A DNA stretch of 63,052 nt from JAJZJT01 sp964610905 (GTDB lineage Bacteria; Actinomycetota; Acidimicrobiia; Acidimicrobiales; RAAP-2), in the NCBI GenBank assembly GCA_964610905.1, contig CAZSYT010000008.1, forward strand, positions 1-63,052. Reading direction: 5' to 3'. Below are positions 8,006 to 15,556 of the stretch, one piece after another. The first letter of the stretch is position 1. Each line of letters begins with the position of its first letter. Both the position numbers and the translations under genes were made by a program. The notes beneath the pieces were generated by a model. The model had not been told where the DNA came from and ran no database searches. It saw nothing but the letters and a program-made list of their open reading frames with translations.

Positions 8006-8359
8006 TCAGTGGTGGCGCCGCCGGCCCCGGCGAGTGGCCGTGGCCGCTCCCGTAGGGGCGTAGAAGTCGTCGAGCCCTGCCCCCCCGTCGTGCCGGACGT
8101 TCACGGTGTCGGCCACGGCGTTGGCGTGCCGTGCCCGCTCGAAGAGGTCGGGGAACTGGGGGCCGCGCTGGGCGACCGCAGCTGCCGGCGCGCCCGACGA
8201 CACCGCAGCGGCCGGTGCCGCCTCGACCGTGACGGTCGTGGCCGCGCCTGGCGCGACGGCAGCCTCGGGCTGGGCCCGGACCGAGGGATGCAGCTCCGGC
8301 GGGTACCACTTGCCGTCGCTGGCGATCCACCAGCCCTGTCCTTGCGAGACGTCGCTCAT
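8006..8359 (-). CDS. Small protein with an N-terminal WWxASDGKWYPPE segment
   Basis: A 117-residue protein. The ATG at 8359 is preceded by AAGGAG and gives MSDVSQGQGWWIASDGKWYPPELHP. As I recall, this tryptophan-rich opening recurs in many Acidimicrobiia proteins, usually as a short N-terminal module before a low-complexity or membrane part. Here it is followed by an Ala/Pro-rich linker and a basic tail (RRGRRRHH) with no membrane segment. Function is unknown; the module is useful mainly as a taxonomic hint. Confidence 0.75.
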   Translation of the reverse strand: MSDVSQGQGWWIASDGKWYPPELHPSVRAQPEAAVAPGAATTVTVEAAPAAAVSSGAPAAAVAQRGPQFPDLFERARHANAVADTVNVRHDGGAGLDDFYAPTGAATATRRGRRRHH

Positions 8360-8591
8360 GGGGACTCCTTGCTTGGTATCGGCAATGCACAGCATGGCGC
8401 CGGTCGGACCACCCGCGGGCAGACGCCGGCACCTTCACGGATCGACCCGTCCCCCTTCGGCCTTGAGCGACGATCGACACAGAGGCGCAACACGTCCACA
8501 ACGCTGGCCGGGCGGCGCAAGGTGGATGACCGGGCCCTGCGGGATGACTAGGCCCTGCGGGGCCGACGGTCGCGGCGTCGCCAGCCCTGGC

Positions 8592-9260
8592 TCAGGAGCA
8601 GGCCAACGCGTCGAGGGCCTCGGGGCGCCCGCCGCCCGCCTCGAAGGCCAGGAGCGCCGCCTTGAGGGCGGCCCCGCCCCGGTAGTTGCCGGCCGCGCCG
8701 TCCGAGCGGACGACGCGGTGGCACGGGAGGACCAGCGGGACCGGGTTGGTGGCGCACGCCGTGCCGACCGCCCGAGCCGCCCGGGGGTGCCCCAGCCGGT
8801 CCGCCACCTCGGCGTAGCTGCAGGTGGTGCCGTACCCGATGGCGGCGAGCGAGCCGACGACGTCGCGGCGGAAGCCGCGTGCCAGGCGCAGGTCGAGCGG
8901 CAGGTCGAAGGAGCGCCGCCGTCCGGCGAAGTACTCGTCGAGGGCTCGGGCCACGGGGTCGAGGGGGCGGTCGGCCCGGAGCACCCGGGGGCCGAGGTGG
9001 GCGGCGAGCTCGGCGACGACCGCGTCGTGGTCCTCGGTGACGAAGGCCAGCCGTGCCAGCCCGGCCGGAGTCGCCGCCACGAGGAGCGTCCCGGCCGGGC
9101 TGTCGAGCGTCCGGTAGACGGCGTCGACCACGCCCTCGGCCTGGGCCCGGGCGGCGAGCGACTCGGCCAGCGCGTCGACGCGCCCGGCGTCGCCGGGGAC
9201 GGCGAGCTCGACCAGGCGTCGAGGCGGGGTGGCGGGACGGGGCGCTTCTCGGTTGGTCAC
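8592..9260 (-). CDS. ogt: Methylated-DNA--protein-cysteine S-methyltransferase
   Basis: A 222-residue DNA repair protein that moves alkyl groups from O6 of guanine to its own cysteine. The C-terminal half has the helix-turn-helix and the active-site motif PCHRVV within NPVPLVLPCHRVVRSDGAAGNYRGG. A tail of about 45 residues precedes the usual N-terminal domain. The GTG start at 9260 overlaps the stop of the upstream sigma factor gene (GTGA), and GGAG lies just before it, so both are translated together. The pairing suggests a damage-linked or stress-linked operon, but the sequence does not show the inducer. Confidence 0.93.
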   Translation of the reverse strand: MTNREAPRPATPPRRLVELAVPGDAGRVDALAESLAARAQAEGVVDAVYRTLDSPAGTLLVAATPAGLARLAFVTEDHDAVVAELAAHLGPRVLRADRPLDPVARALDEYFAGRRRSFDLPLDLRLARGFRRDVVGSLAAIGYGTTCSYAEVADRLGHPRAARAVGTACATNPVPLVLPCHRVVRSDGAAGNYRGGAALKAALLAFEAGGGRPEALDALACS

Positions 9261-10018
9261 CGGAGCTCCTCGGAGGTCTCGGTCCGCCGGCTCGAGCGGC
9301 CCCGTCCCACGGGAGCGGCCGCCGGGGTCGCCGGGGACGCCGGGGACAGCCGCCGCAGGGCAGCGATGCCGTCGGCCGCGTTGCGCCGCGCCGCCGTCTC
9401 CGTCGTGCCGAGCACGTGAGCGACGTCCGCGTAGGAGAGGTCGGCGAGGTAACGGGCGGCCACCGCCAGACGCTGCTTGGGGGCGAGCGAAGCCAGGGCG
9501 TCGCCGAGCGAGCTCGGGGGGACGTCCCACGCCGGCCCGGGCGCCGCCACCGGGGCCGACGGCTCCGGGACCGTGGCGCGGGGGACCGGACGGCGCCTGG
9601 CGCTCCGGAGGGCGTCGAGGGACTTGCGGTAGGCGATGGTCACGAGCCACGCCCGCAGGTCGCTGTCGGGTCGCAGGTCGCCGTAGGCGCGCAGCGCGGC
9701 GAGGAACGTCTCCGACCACGCGTCCTCGGCATCGGCCCGACCGGCGACGGCCGCGCAGACCCGCAGCACGGCCGGCCCGTGCTCGCAGACCGCAGCGGCG
9801 AAGGGCGGCAACGTCCCGGCATCGCCCGGGCGGCCCCGCGAGCGCTGTGGCCGGCTGCGGGCCGCGGCAGCCGCCCGGGCGGCGGGCGTGGGGCTGCCTG
9901 TGACGGCTGGATCGTCTGCTCGGGCCACCGCCCCAGTTAACGCCGGAGCGGGCACGCGTGTGAGGTCCGGACTCCGGGACGAGGTACCTCGGCGTCCGAG
10001 CTCGGGGTCATCGGCCAT
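9257..10018 (-). CDS. ECF-type RNA polymerase sigma factor
   Basis: The first ~70 residues are low-complexity. A sigma-70 region 2 follows (from FAAAVCEHGPAVLRV through DAEDAWSETFLAALRAYGDLRPDSDLRAWLVTIAYRKSLDALRS), then a Pro/Ala linker and region 4 (LASLAPKQRLAVAARYLADLSYADVAHVLGTTETAARRN) with its helix-turn-helix, the layout of ECF sigma factors. No anti-sigma gene is adjacent; the downstream partner is ogt. The start is uncertain: the ATG at 10018 gives 253 residues, while GTG codons at 9955 and 9928 are in frame and would leave more promoter room for the divergent gene at 10043. A rare TTA codon at about residue 26 favours a later start. Confidence 0.82.
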   Translation of the reverse strand: MADDPELGRRGTSSRSPDLTRVPAPALTGAVARADDPAVTGSPTPAARAAAAARSRPQRSRGRPGDAGTLPPFAAAVCEHGPAVLRVCAAVAGRADAEDAWSETFLAALRAYGDLRPDSDLRAWLVTIAYRKSLDALRSARRRPVPRATVPEPSAPVAAPGPAWDVPPSSLGDALASLAPKQRLAVAARYLADLSYADVAHVLGTTETAARRNAADGIAALRRLSPASPATPAAAPVGRGRSSRRTETSEELR

Positions 10019-10030
10019 CCCACCACTGGG

Positions 10031-10036
10031 TAGGTT
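10031..10036 (+). promoter_or_regulatory. -10 box for the leaderless acyl-CoA dehydrogenase gene
   Basis: TAGGTT ends six bases before the ATG at 10043. It lies inside the divergent intergenic space with the sigma factor gene. Confidence 0.5.
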
Positions 10037-10042
10037 GAGAGG

Positions 10043-11194
10043 ATGGACTCCGCCGCCTTCCTCCTCTCCGACACCCACCGGCAGTTCCGCGACGCCGTAC
10101 GCCAGATGGCCGAGGAGCGGATCGCCCCCCACGCGGCGGCCGTCGACCGCGACGAGGCGTTCCCGTGGGAGAGCTACAAGGCCCTCACCGAGATGGAGCT
10201 GCCCGCCCTCGCCTTCCCGACCGAGTACGGGGGCGCCGGCGCCGACATGGTCACCCAGGCCATCGCCGCCGAGGAGCTCGCCCGGGTGTGCGCGTCGACG
10301 TCGGTGACGTTCCTCGTCACCAAGCTGGGCATGCTGCCGGTGATGAACTTCGGCTCGGAGGAGCTCAAGCGCACCTACCTGCCCCGGGTCGCCTCCGGGC
10401 AGTCCCAGGCCAGCTACTGCCTCTCCGAGCCCGATGCCGGGAGCGACGTGGCCGCGCTGCGGTGTCGGGCCGAGCGCGACGGCGACGACTACGTGCTCAA
10501 CGGCACCAAGTACTGGATCACCAACGCCGGCGTGTCGGACACCTACACGGTCTTCGCCAAGACGGACCCCGACGCCGGCCACCGGGGCATCAGCTGCTTC
10601 CTGGTCGAGAAGGAGTGGGGCGTGCGCGTGGCCAAGCTCGAGCACAAGCTCGGGCTGCGGGGGAGCCCGACCGGCGAGGTCGTCTTCGACGACGTACGCG
10701 TGCCGGCCAGCCACCTCGTCGGCGAGGAGGGCCAGGGCTTCCACATCGCCATGCACACCCTCGACCGCAGCCGGCCGACGATCGGGGCCCAGGCGGTCGG
10801 CATCGCCCAGGGAGCCATCGACTACGCGGTGGGCTACCTGAAGGAGCGCAAGGCGTTCGGCAAGCCCATCGCCGAGCTGCAGGGCCTCCGCTTCATGGTC
10901 GCCGACATGGCCATGCGGACCGAGGCCGCCCGGGGGCTCGTCTACCGGGCATGCGCCCTCGTGGACGCCGGCGACCCCGACGGCGACCTGTCGATGGTGG
11001 GGGCCATGGCCAAGTGCGTCGCCTCGGACACCGCCATGGCGGTGACCACCGACGCCGTGCAGCTCCTCGGCGGCTACGGGTACACGACCGACTTCCCCGT
11101 CGAGCGGTTCCTGCGCGACGCCAAGATCACCCAGATCTACGAGGGCACCAACCAGATCCAGCGGGTGGTGATCGCCAAGCAGTTGCTGGGCTGA
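10043..11194 (+). CDS. Acyl-CoA dehydrogenase
   Basis: A 383-residue flavoprotein of the short/medium-chain acyl-CoA dehydrogenase type, which forms a 2,3-double bond in acyl-CoA and passes electrons to ETF. It has the SYCLSEPDAGSDVAAL and YWITNAGVSDTYTVFAKTD segments, the AFGKPIAELQGLRFMVADM dimer region, the QLLGGYGYTTDFPVERFLRDAKI motif, and a C-terminal IYEGTNQIQRVVIAK whose glutamate is the likely catalytic base. No ETF or thioesterase gene is adjacent. The last part of the gene, 11144-11179, is repeated almost exactly at 13298-13333. Confidence 0.95.
   Translation: MDSAAFLLSDTHRQFRDAVRQMAEERIAPHAAAVDRDEAFPWESYKALTEMELPALAFPTEYGGAGADMVTQAIAAEELARVCASTSVTFLVTKLGMLPVMNFGSEELKRTYLPRVASGQSQASYCLSEPDAGSDVAALRCRAERDGDDYVLNGTKYWITNAGVSDTYTVFAKTDPDAGHRGISCFLVEKEWGVRVAKLEHKLGLRGSPTGEVVFDDVRVPASHLVGEEGQGFHIAMHTLDRSRPTIGAQAVGIAQGAIDYAVGYLKERKAFGKPIAELQGLRFMVADMAMRTEAARGLVYRACALVDAGDPDGDLSMVGAMAKCVASDTAMAVTTDAVQLLGGYGYTTDFPVERFLRDAKITQIYEGTNQIQRVVIAKQLLG
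11144..11179 (+). repeat. 36-bp direct repeat, left copy (inside the acyl-CoA dehydrogenase gene)
   Basis: This segment codes for GTNQIQRVVIAK near the end of the dehydrogenase. It matches 13298-13333 at 35 of 36 positions (A/T difference at 11151 versus 13305). The two copies flank about 2.1 kb with an unrelated ATPase gene. Confidence 0.95.
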
Positions 11195-11752
11195 CGGACG
11201 TTTCTCGCGTTCCACCAGCGTGAGCCCGGCCCGACCGGACGCCCTCGACCGCGCCGTGCACGGCCGTAGACGGCCGACGCGAACCCGGAAACGGGCCAGG
11301 TCTGGGTCCGTTCGTGGGTCTTCGCGGGTCGTGGGTCTCGTCGGATCGCCTGCGGTCCGACCCCCTGCCCCATGTCAACGCCGCCCGAATCCTGAGCCCT
11401 TTCCGACGGTTGAAAACTGACCCCCTCCGGGCCGGCGGTGGGTCAACCGCAGGGCGCGTGCTGGCAGTGACGGCGTGGCTGGGCCCCGTGCACGTCCTGT
11501 CGCTGGACGAGTGCCTGGCGCGGGTACACGAACAGGCGCACGAGCCGTGACGCTGCGTGCGTCGCTCCCGGCTGTGCATGCGCCCCTTCGGGGCCAGGCG
11601 ATCCACGAGCTGCGCACTGCGCAGCAGACGACACCAACCGTGTCGCGGCCAGCCCCAGCCCCAGGCCCGCCAGCACGAGACTGACGGGCGGCTCGGCACA
11701 CCCCGCGCCCCCTCCGGGCGCGTTGGCCTGACGTTGCCGCTGAAGGCTCGGT

Positions 11753-11788
11753 AAAACAGAGGCAACGTGCCTCTGTTTTTGATAGGGT
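11753..11788 (+). promoter_or_regulatory. Perfect 12-bp inverted repeat followed by a -10 box
   Basis: AAAACAGAGGCA (11753-11764) and TGCCTCTGTTTT (11768-11779) form a perfect dyad with a 3-base centre. TAGGGT (11783-11788) follows and ends seven bases before the GTG of the ATPase gene, so the mRNA is probably leaderless and the dyad covers the expected -35 and spacer region. That position suits a repressor operator, possibly autoregulation by the ATPase's own winged helix. The T-rich right arm also looks like a terminator, which would serve the upstream side. Confidence 0.6.
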
Positions 11789-11795
11789 TCTCACC

Positions 11796-12893
11796 GTGGT
11801 GGTCGAAGCGGAGGCGTCGCCGTTCCCGTACCAGGGGCCGCTCGAACCGGCCCAAGTCCAAGGACGCGACGAGCTGGTGGCTGATCTGGCCAGGCGGATC
11901 CGGGCTCGGAGGGTGACGGCCGTGCTCGGCCCCCGCAGGTTCGGCAAGACCAGCGTGCTGCGGCGGGTGGCCGCGGACCTGGCGGGAACAGCGGTGGTGT
12001 GGGTCGACCTGTACGAGGTGACGTCGATGGCGGACGTGGCTGTCCGCTTCGACGACGCGCTCGGGGCGACGACCGGTTCCTTCGCTGCAGCAGCCAGGGG
12101 CCTCGCCGCGGCGGTGTCGCTCAACCTCGGTCTGGTGAAGGTCGAGCTCACGGGACCGGCCCGCAGCCGCCCCGAGCCGTCAGTGGCGCTGCACAGCCTC
12201 CTCGGGGTGCTCGTCGACAGTGCGCAGCGTGAGCCGACGGTGCTCGTCGTCGACGAGTTCTCCTCCATCAGTGCTGTCACGGGCGCCGCTGGTGCGCTGC
12301 GCACAGCGCTGCAGCACCACTACCGGGACCTGGGCATCGTCTTCGCCGGGTCCCAGCCGTCGATGATGCGGGCCCTGTTCACGGATCGTCCGGCACCGTT
12401 CTACGGGCAGGCCGACCTGCTCGAGGTCGGGCCCCTGTCAGCTGCCGCCGTCGACGACATCGTTGCCGCCGGGTTCGCTACGACAGGGCGGGACGCCGCG
12501 CACCTGCCAGGGCGGGTCTTTGCCTTCACCGCCGGACACCCTCAGCGCACGATGCAGCTGGCCGACGCCTGCTGGCGGGCCACCGCTGTCGGCACGGTCG
12601 CCGACGACGAGGTGTTTGCCGCTGGGCTCGGCGATGTCCGCCGCATGAGCGCCGATGCGATGGAGCGGTTGTACTCGGGGTTCGAGCGCGGCGAACGGGA
12701 CGTGCTGCGGGCCGTGGCCAGGTCCGGGTCCATCTACGGAGCGCACGCCGACCTGCTGGGCCTTTCGGCCGGTGCCGCCTCCCATGCGCGGCGCACACTG
12801 CTCGACAGTGGCGACCTGGCCGACTCCGGGTCGGGACTCGCGGTGGTCGACCCGGTGCTGGCGGACTGGGTGCGCCAGCGGTTCCCCCTCTGA
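11796..12893 (+). CDS. AAA-type ATPase (archaeal-ATPase-like) with C-terminal winged helix
   Basis: A 365-residue STAND/AAA-like ATPase. It has an N-terminal FxGRxxE-like element (VQGRDELVADL), Walker A GPRRFGKTSV near residue 48, Walker B VLVVDEFSSI near residue 150, and a GSQPSMMRAL sensor-like segment near 187. The last ~80 residues (LRAVARSGSIYGAHADLLGLSAG onward) look like a winged helix. The family is patchily distributed and mostly of unknown role. The gene stands alone, has its own promoter with a perfect palindrome, and lies between direct repeats, all suggesting recent arrival. Confidence 0.8.
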   Translation: MVVEAEASPFPYQGPLEPAQVQGRDELVADLARRIRARRVTAVLGPRRFGKTSVLRRVAADLAGTAVVWVDLYEVTSMADVAVRFDDALGATTGSFAAAARGLAAAVSLNLGLVKVELTGPARSRPEPSVALHSLLGVLVDSAQREPTVLVVDEFSSISAVTGAAGALRTALQHHYRDLGIVFAGSQPSMMRALFTDRPAPFYGQADLLEVGPLSAAAVDDIVAAGFATTGRDAAHLPGRVFAFTAGHPQRTMQLADACWRATAVGTVADDEVFAAGLGDVRRMSADAMERLYSGFERGERDVLRAVARSGSIYGAHADLLGLSAGAASHARRTLLDSGDLADSGSGLAVVDPVLADWVRQRFPL

Positions 12894-13297
12894 CCCGAGC
12901 CGCTGGTTCGTTCAGATGAGGTCATGCGGCACAGCGGTGGCAGTGGCAGCCGCGGCGATCTCGCGGTGTCGGAGCGCGGCAGCCGGCCCGCTCGGCGAGC
13001 CAACCCCGACCGCCAGCTCGCCGGGGTCCTCCGATTCCGGGCTGACCGTGCAGACGGACCGACCTCGACTGGGTCAACGCTTTCGGAGGGGAGCCCGCGG
13101 CTCGATCGCGGCATCCGAGGTCGTGTGTACCGCCCCGTCTGCCGCGACCTCCTCGATCAAGACCGAGGAACGCTGGCCAAGTCGCTGTCCAGGCAGGTGC
13201 GCAGTACCGACGCGGGACCTCGTGCTTCCCTCGCGGTCGCCTCGTCGACGCCACGTCCCCCCTCGGGCCAGTCACCACGAGGCTGACAGGTGGTTCA

Positions 13298-13333
13298 GGC
13301 ACCATCCAGATCCAGCGGGTGGTGATCGCCAAG
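13298..13333 (+). repeat. 36-bp direct repeat, right copy
   Basis: This copy of the acyl-CoA dehydrogenase 3' segment would encode GTIQIQRVVIAK, but it is not preceded by dehydrogenase sequence and is followed by unrelated DNA. It ends 22 bases before the stop of the broken glycosyltransferase gene on the other strand. Confidence 0.95.
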
Positions 13334-13355
13334 GCGCCGCCCGGCTCGAGGCCGC

Positions 13356-14345
13356 CTACCGGCGAGGCACACCCGAGGCCCGCCGCGTGCTGCGAGCCCA
13401 CCGGGCGAGCGCGGGGGAGACAGCCGTGGCCCCGGCCTTCAGGCGGGTGAGCGGCGGCTGCGCCCCGGAACCGGCCACGGCCAGGCAGCGGCGCCGGGCG
13501 TCGGGCCGTCCCTGCGCCACGGCCACCTTGGCCTCCTCGCTCGCGAGGTCGGCCAGAAGCGGTCGAGCCGCTGTCGTGCCAGGCGCCGCTCGTCCGCGCT
13601 GAGGTCGTCCCGGTCGAGCACCTTGGTGAAGGTGGCCACGAGCCCCCGGAGATTGCAGAGCTGGTAGTGGGGAAGCGAGCCGGGGCGGACGCGGACGACC
13701 GCCAGGGGCTCGGAGTCGAGGCCGGCCCGGCAGCCCGACAGGACGAGACGTACGAAGAGTCGCGGTCCTCGGCACAGGGGAGCGACTCGTCGTACCCGCC
13801 GCGGCCGACGAGGCGCTGGCCGCGGAGCGCCGAGCAGTCTCCGATGGAGTCGACGGCGAGGATGCTCTGGCGCTGGTCCTCGCCGTCGAAGGGAGGGTCG
13901 TCGGGCGTGCGGCTCACCCCGACGACGGTGCCGCCTCGTTCGACGTACGAGGCGCGCCCCAAGATGTCGAGGTCGGGCCGGCTCGTGGCGAGCGCCGTCC
14001 CCGCCTCGAGCAGGCCGGGCAGGATGCGGTCGTCGGCGTCGCAGACGGCGACGAAGCCCCCCTGGCGTGGGCGAGGCCGAGGTTCCGGGCGGCGACAACA
14101 CCGGCGTGGCGCTGGTGGAGGACGGTGACGCGGCCGGCGAAGGGGGCGAGCGCCCCGGCGAGGTCGTCCGTCGAGCCGTCGTCGCACGCGAGCACCTGGT
14201 GGGCCGGGGTGCGCTGGTCGAGGACCGAGGCGACGGCGTCCGCGACGCACCACGCACCCTGGTAGGCGGGGATGACGATCGAGAAGCTGGGCGGCTCGGC
14301 CAGGGCGCTGACCGGGCGTTCGGGCTCGGGCACGACGAGCGTCAT
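13356..14345 (-). pseudogene. Family 2 glycosyltransferase, broken by three frameshifts
   Basis: The ATG at 14345, with GGAGG before it, opens MTLVVPEPERPVSALAEPP and then FSIVIPAYQGAWCVADAVASVLDQ and CDDGSTDDL, the nucleotide-sugar site of GT2 enzymes. At a run of six C (14057-14062) the reading continues one frame over as GGFVAVCDADDRILPGLLEAG, which carries the DAD motif. Near 13755 it shifts to FVRLVLSGCRAGLDSEPLAVVRVRPG, and near 13560 to DLASEEAKVAVAQGR, ending at TAG at 13356. Codon use stays good throughout, so the breaks are recent or are assembly errors near the gap. Confidence 0.8.
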
Positions 14346-14414
14346 GGGAGGTCCTCCGGCAGCAGGCGACGCGAGACCAACCTGGCGCCGACCAGCTCCT
14401 CGCCGACCGCCGCG

Positions 14415-14638
14415 ACGAGCCCCGGTCGAGCCCCGGTCGAGCCCCGGTCGAGCCCCGGTCGAGCCCCGGTCGNNNNNNNNNNNNNNNNNNNNNNNNNNNN
14501 NNNNNNNNNNNNNNNNNNNNNNNNNNNNNNNNNNNNNNNNNNNNNNNNNNNNNNNNNNNNNNNNNNNNNNNNCCCCGGTCGAGCCCCGGTCGAGCCCCGG
14601 TCGAGCCCCGGTCGAGCCCCGGTCGAGCCCCGGTCGCG
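14415..14638 (+). repeat. 11-bp tandem repeat interrupted by an assembly gap
   Basis: Units of CGAGCCCCGGT run head to tail on both sides of the N run. They lie upstream of the broken glycosyltransferase gene and upstream of the DsrE-like gene on the other side. The true copy number is hidden by the gap. Confidence 0.93.
14473..14572. other. Assembly gap (100 N)
   Basis: Exactly 100 unknown bases, the usual placeholder for a scaffold gap of unknown length. It interrupts the 11-bp repeat array, which probably caused the break. Confidence 0.98.
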
Positions 14639-14783
14639 GTGCCTCCGTGGACGGGAGAACGGGCCGGATGGCCCTGCAGCCGGCACCTGGCGAGGTCGAG
14701 GCTGGTCGTGGCGGGCCGCCGCCGGCGCTCCGACCGCTCGAACCGGCAGCGGTCCCTCCGCCCGAGGACATGGGAGGTGGCAG

Positions 14784-15236
14784 ATGACGGTCACGACAGA
14801 GCCCGAGGCCCGAGCAGGTGCCGTCCGACCGGTCGGCAACAAGGTGTCCATCGTGATGTTCAGCGGCACCGCCGACAAGTTCATCCCGCTCGGAGTCATC
14901 GCCCAGGCGGGCGCGGCCCTGGGGATGGAGGTGCACGTGTTCGTGACCGGCTTCGCCCTCCTGGCGTTCACCAGGGAGCCCCACGAGCTGCCGTTCCCTG
15001 CGGAGTTCGCGGCCATGGCCCCGGCGGTGGCCCAGGGCATGGAGGCGGCCCACGTGAGCTCGTGGGACGCCATGCTCCGCCAGGCGAAAGAGCTCGGGGC
15101 GAAGGTCCACGCCTGCTCGATGATGAGCGAGGTCATGGGTCTGGAGGCCGACGACTTCGGCGACCTCGTCGACGACGTGGTGGGGGCCGCCACCTTCCTC
15201 CACGACGCCGAGGGCGGCGAGACCTACTTCATCTGA
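14784..15236 (+). CDS. DsrE2-like sulfur-carrier protein
   Basis: A 150-residue DsrE/F-fold protein. It begins with a short charged tail and then NKVSIVMFSGTADKFIPLGVIAQAGAALGMEVHVF in two pieces, with FVTGFALLAF forming the membrane-like hydrophobic strand common in DsrE2. AKVHACSMMSEVMGL near residue 115 holds the cysteine expected to carry persulfide sulfur. A good GGGAGGTGG site precedes the ATG. DsrE2 proteins usually sit beside TusA and take part in cytoplasmic sulfur transfer; here a TusA-like and an SQR-like gene follow in the same direction. Confidence 0.85.
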   Translation: MTVTTEPEARAGAVRPVGNKVSIVMFSGTADKFIPLGVIAQAGAALGMEVHVFVTGFALLAFTREPHELPFPAEFAAMAPAVAQGMEAAHVSSWDAMLRQAKELGAKVHACSMMSEVMGLEADDFGDLVDDVVGAATFLHDAEGGETYFI

Positions 15237-15309
15237 CCAGTTGCCGGCCTCCATGCGGTCGCCGGAGACCGGACCGCGGTGGAGGGAGGTCGGCCGAGAG
15301 GAGGCACCC

Positions 15310-15555
15310 ATGGAGACGGCACGCGCCGAGCACACGCTGGTCGACTCGCGGGGCTCGAGCTGCCCGGGCCCGATCACCGACCTGTCGATGGCGTACCGGC
15401 GCTCCAAGGTCGGTGACGTGATCGAACTGTGGGCCACCGACCCGGGCGTGAGGTCGGACGTCCGCGCCTGGTCCGAGCGGACCGGCAACCCGGTCCGCTC
15501 CATCGAGGAGGACGACGGCAAGATCGTCGTGGTACTCGACATCGAGCGACGTTGA
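15310..15555 (+). CDS. TusA/SirA-like sulfur carrier
   Basis: An 81-residue protein of the SirA/TusA fold. VDSRGSSCPGPITDLSMAYRRSKVGD contains the CPxP motif with the persulfide-accepting cysteine near residue 18, and ATDPGVRSDVRAW matches the second conserved block. The start follows GAGAGGAGG. It is placed between a DsrE2-like and an SQR-like gene, an arrangement expected for handing sulfane sulfur between partners. It ends one base before the ATG of the next gene. Whether it serves sulfur oxidation or tRNA and cofactor thiolation cannot be told from sequence. Confidence 0.9.
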   Translation: METARAEHTLVDSRGSSCPGPITDLSMAYRRSKVGDVIELWATDPGVRSDVRAWSERTGNPVRSIEEDDGKIVVVLDIERR

Positions 15556-15556
15556 C

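Larger units (their letters stand above)
11180..13297 (+). mobile_element. Candidate inserted segment between direct repeats
   Basis: The segment lies between the two 36-bp copies and holds one complete gene with its own promoter and operator-like palindrome. The stretch 11195-11752 has no recognisable gene; it contains TTGAAAACTGACCCC at about 11413-11427, reminiscent of leader DNA near some IS transposase genes, but no transposase. The stretch 12894-13297 also has no recognisable gene. I see no integrase or terminal inverted repeats, so insertion is an inference from the repeats and from the self-contained content. Confidence 0.45.

Noticed and set aside
11413..11427. TTGAAAACTGACCCC as the trace of an insertion sequence
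   Set aside because: It reminds me of DNA near some transposase genes, but no transposase, terminal repeats or target duplication could be found, so no IS was annotated.
12924..13286. A 120-codon plus-strand frame after the ATPase gene
   Set aside because: No family features, no ribosome-binding site, and competing open frames on both strands; treated as gene-free.
13298..13333. Remnant of a second acyl-CoA dehydrogenase gene
   Set aside because: Only 36 bases match and the flanks are unrelated to dehydrogenases on both sides, so a direct repeat fits better.
14067..15236. Extension of the DsrE-like protein upstream through the repeat and gap
   Set aside because: The frame crosses 100 N and repeat DNA; the ATG at 14784 has a strong ribosome-binding site and gives the family length.
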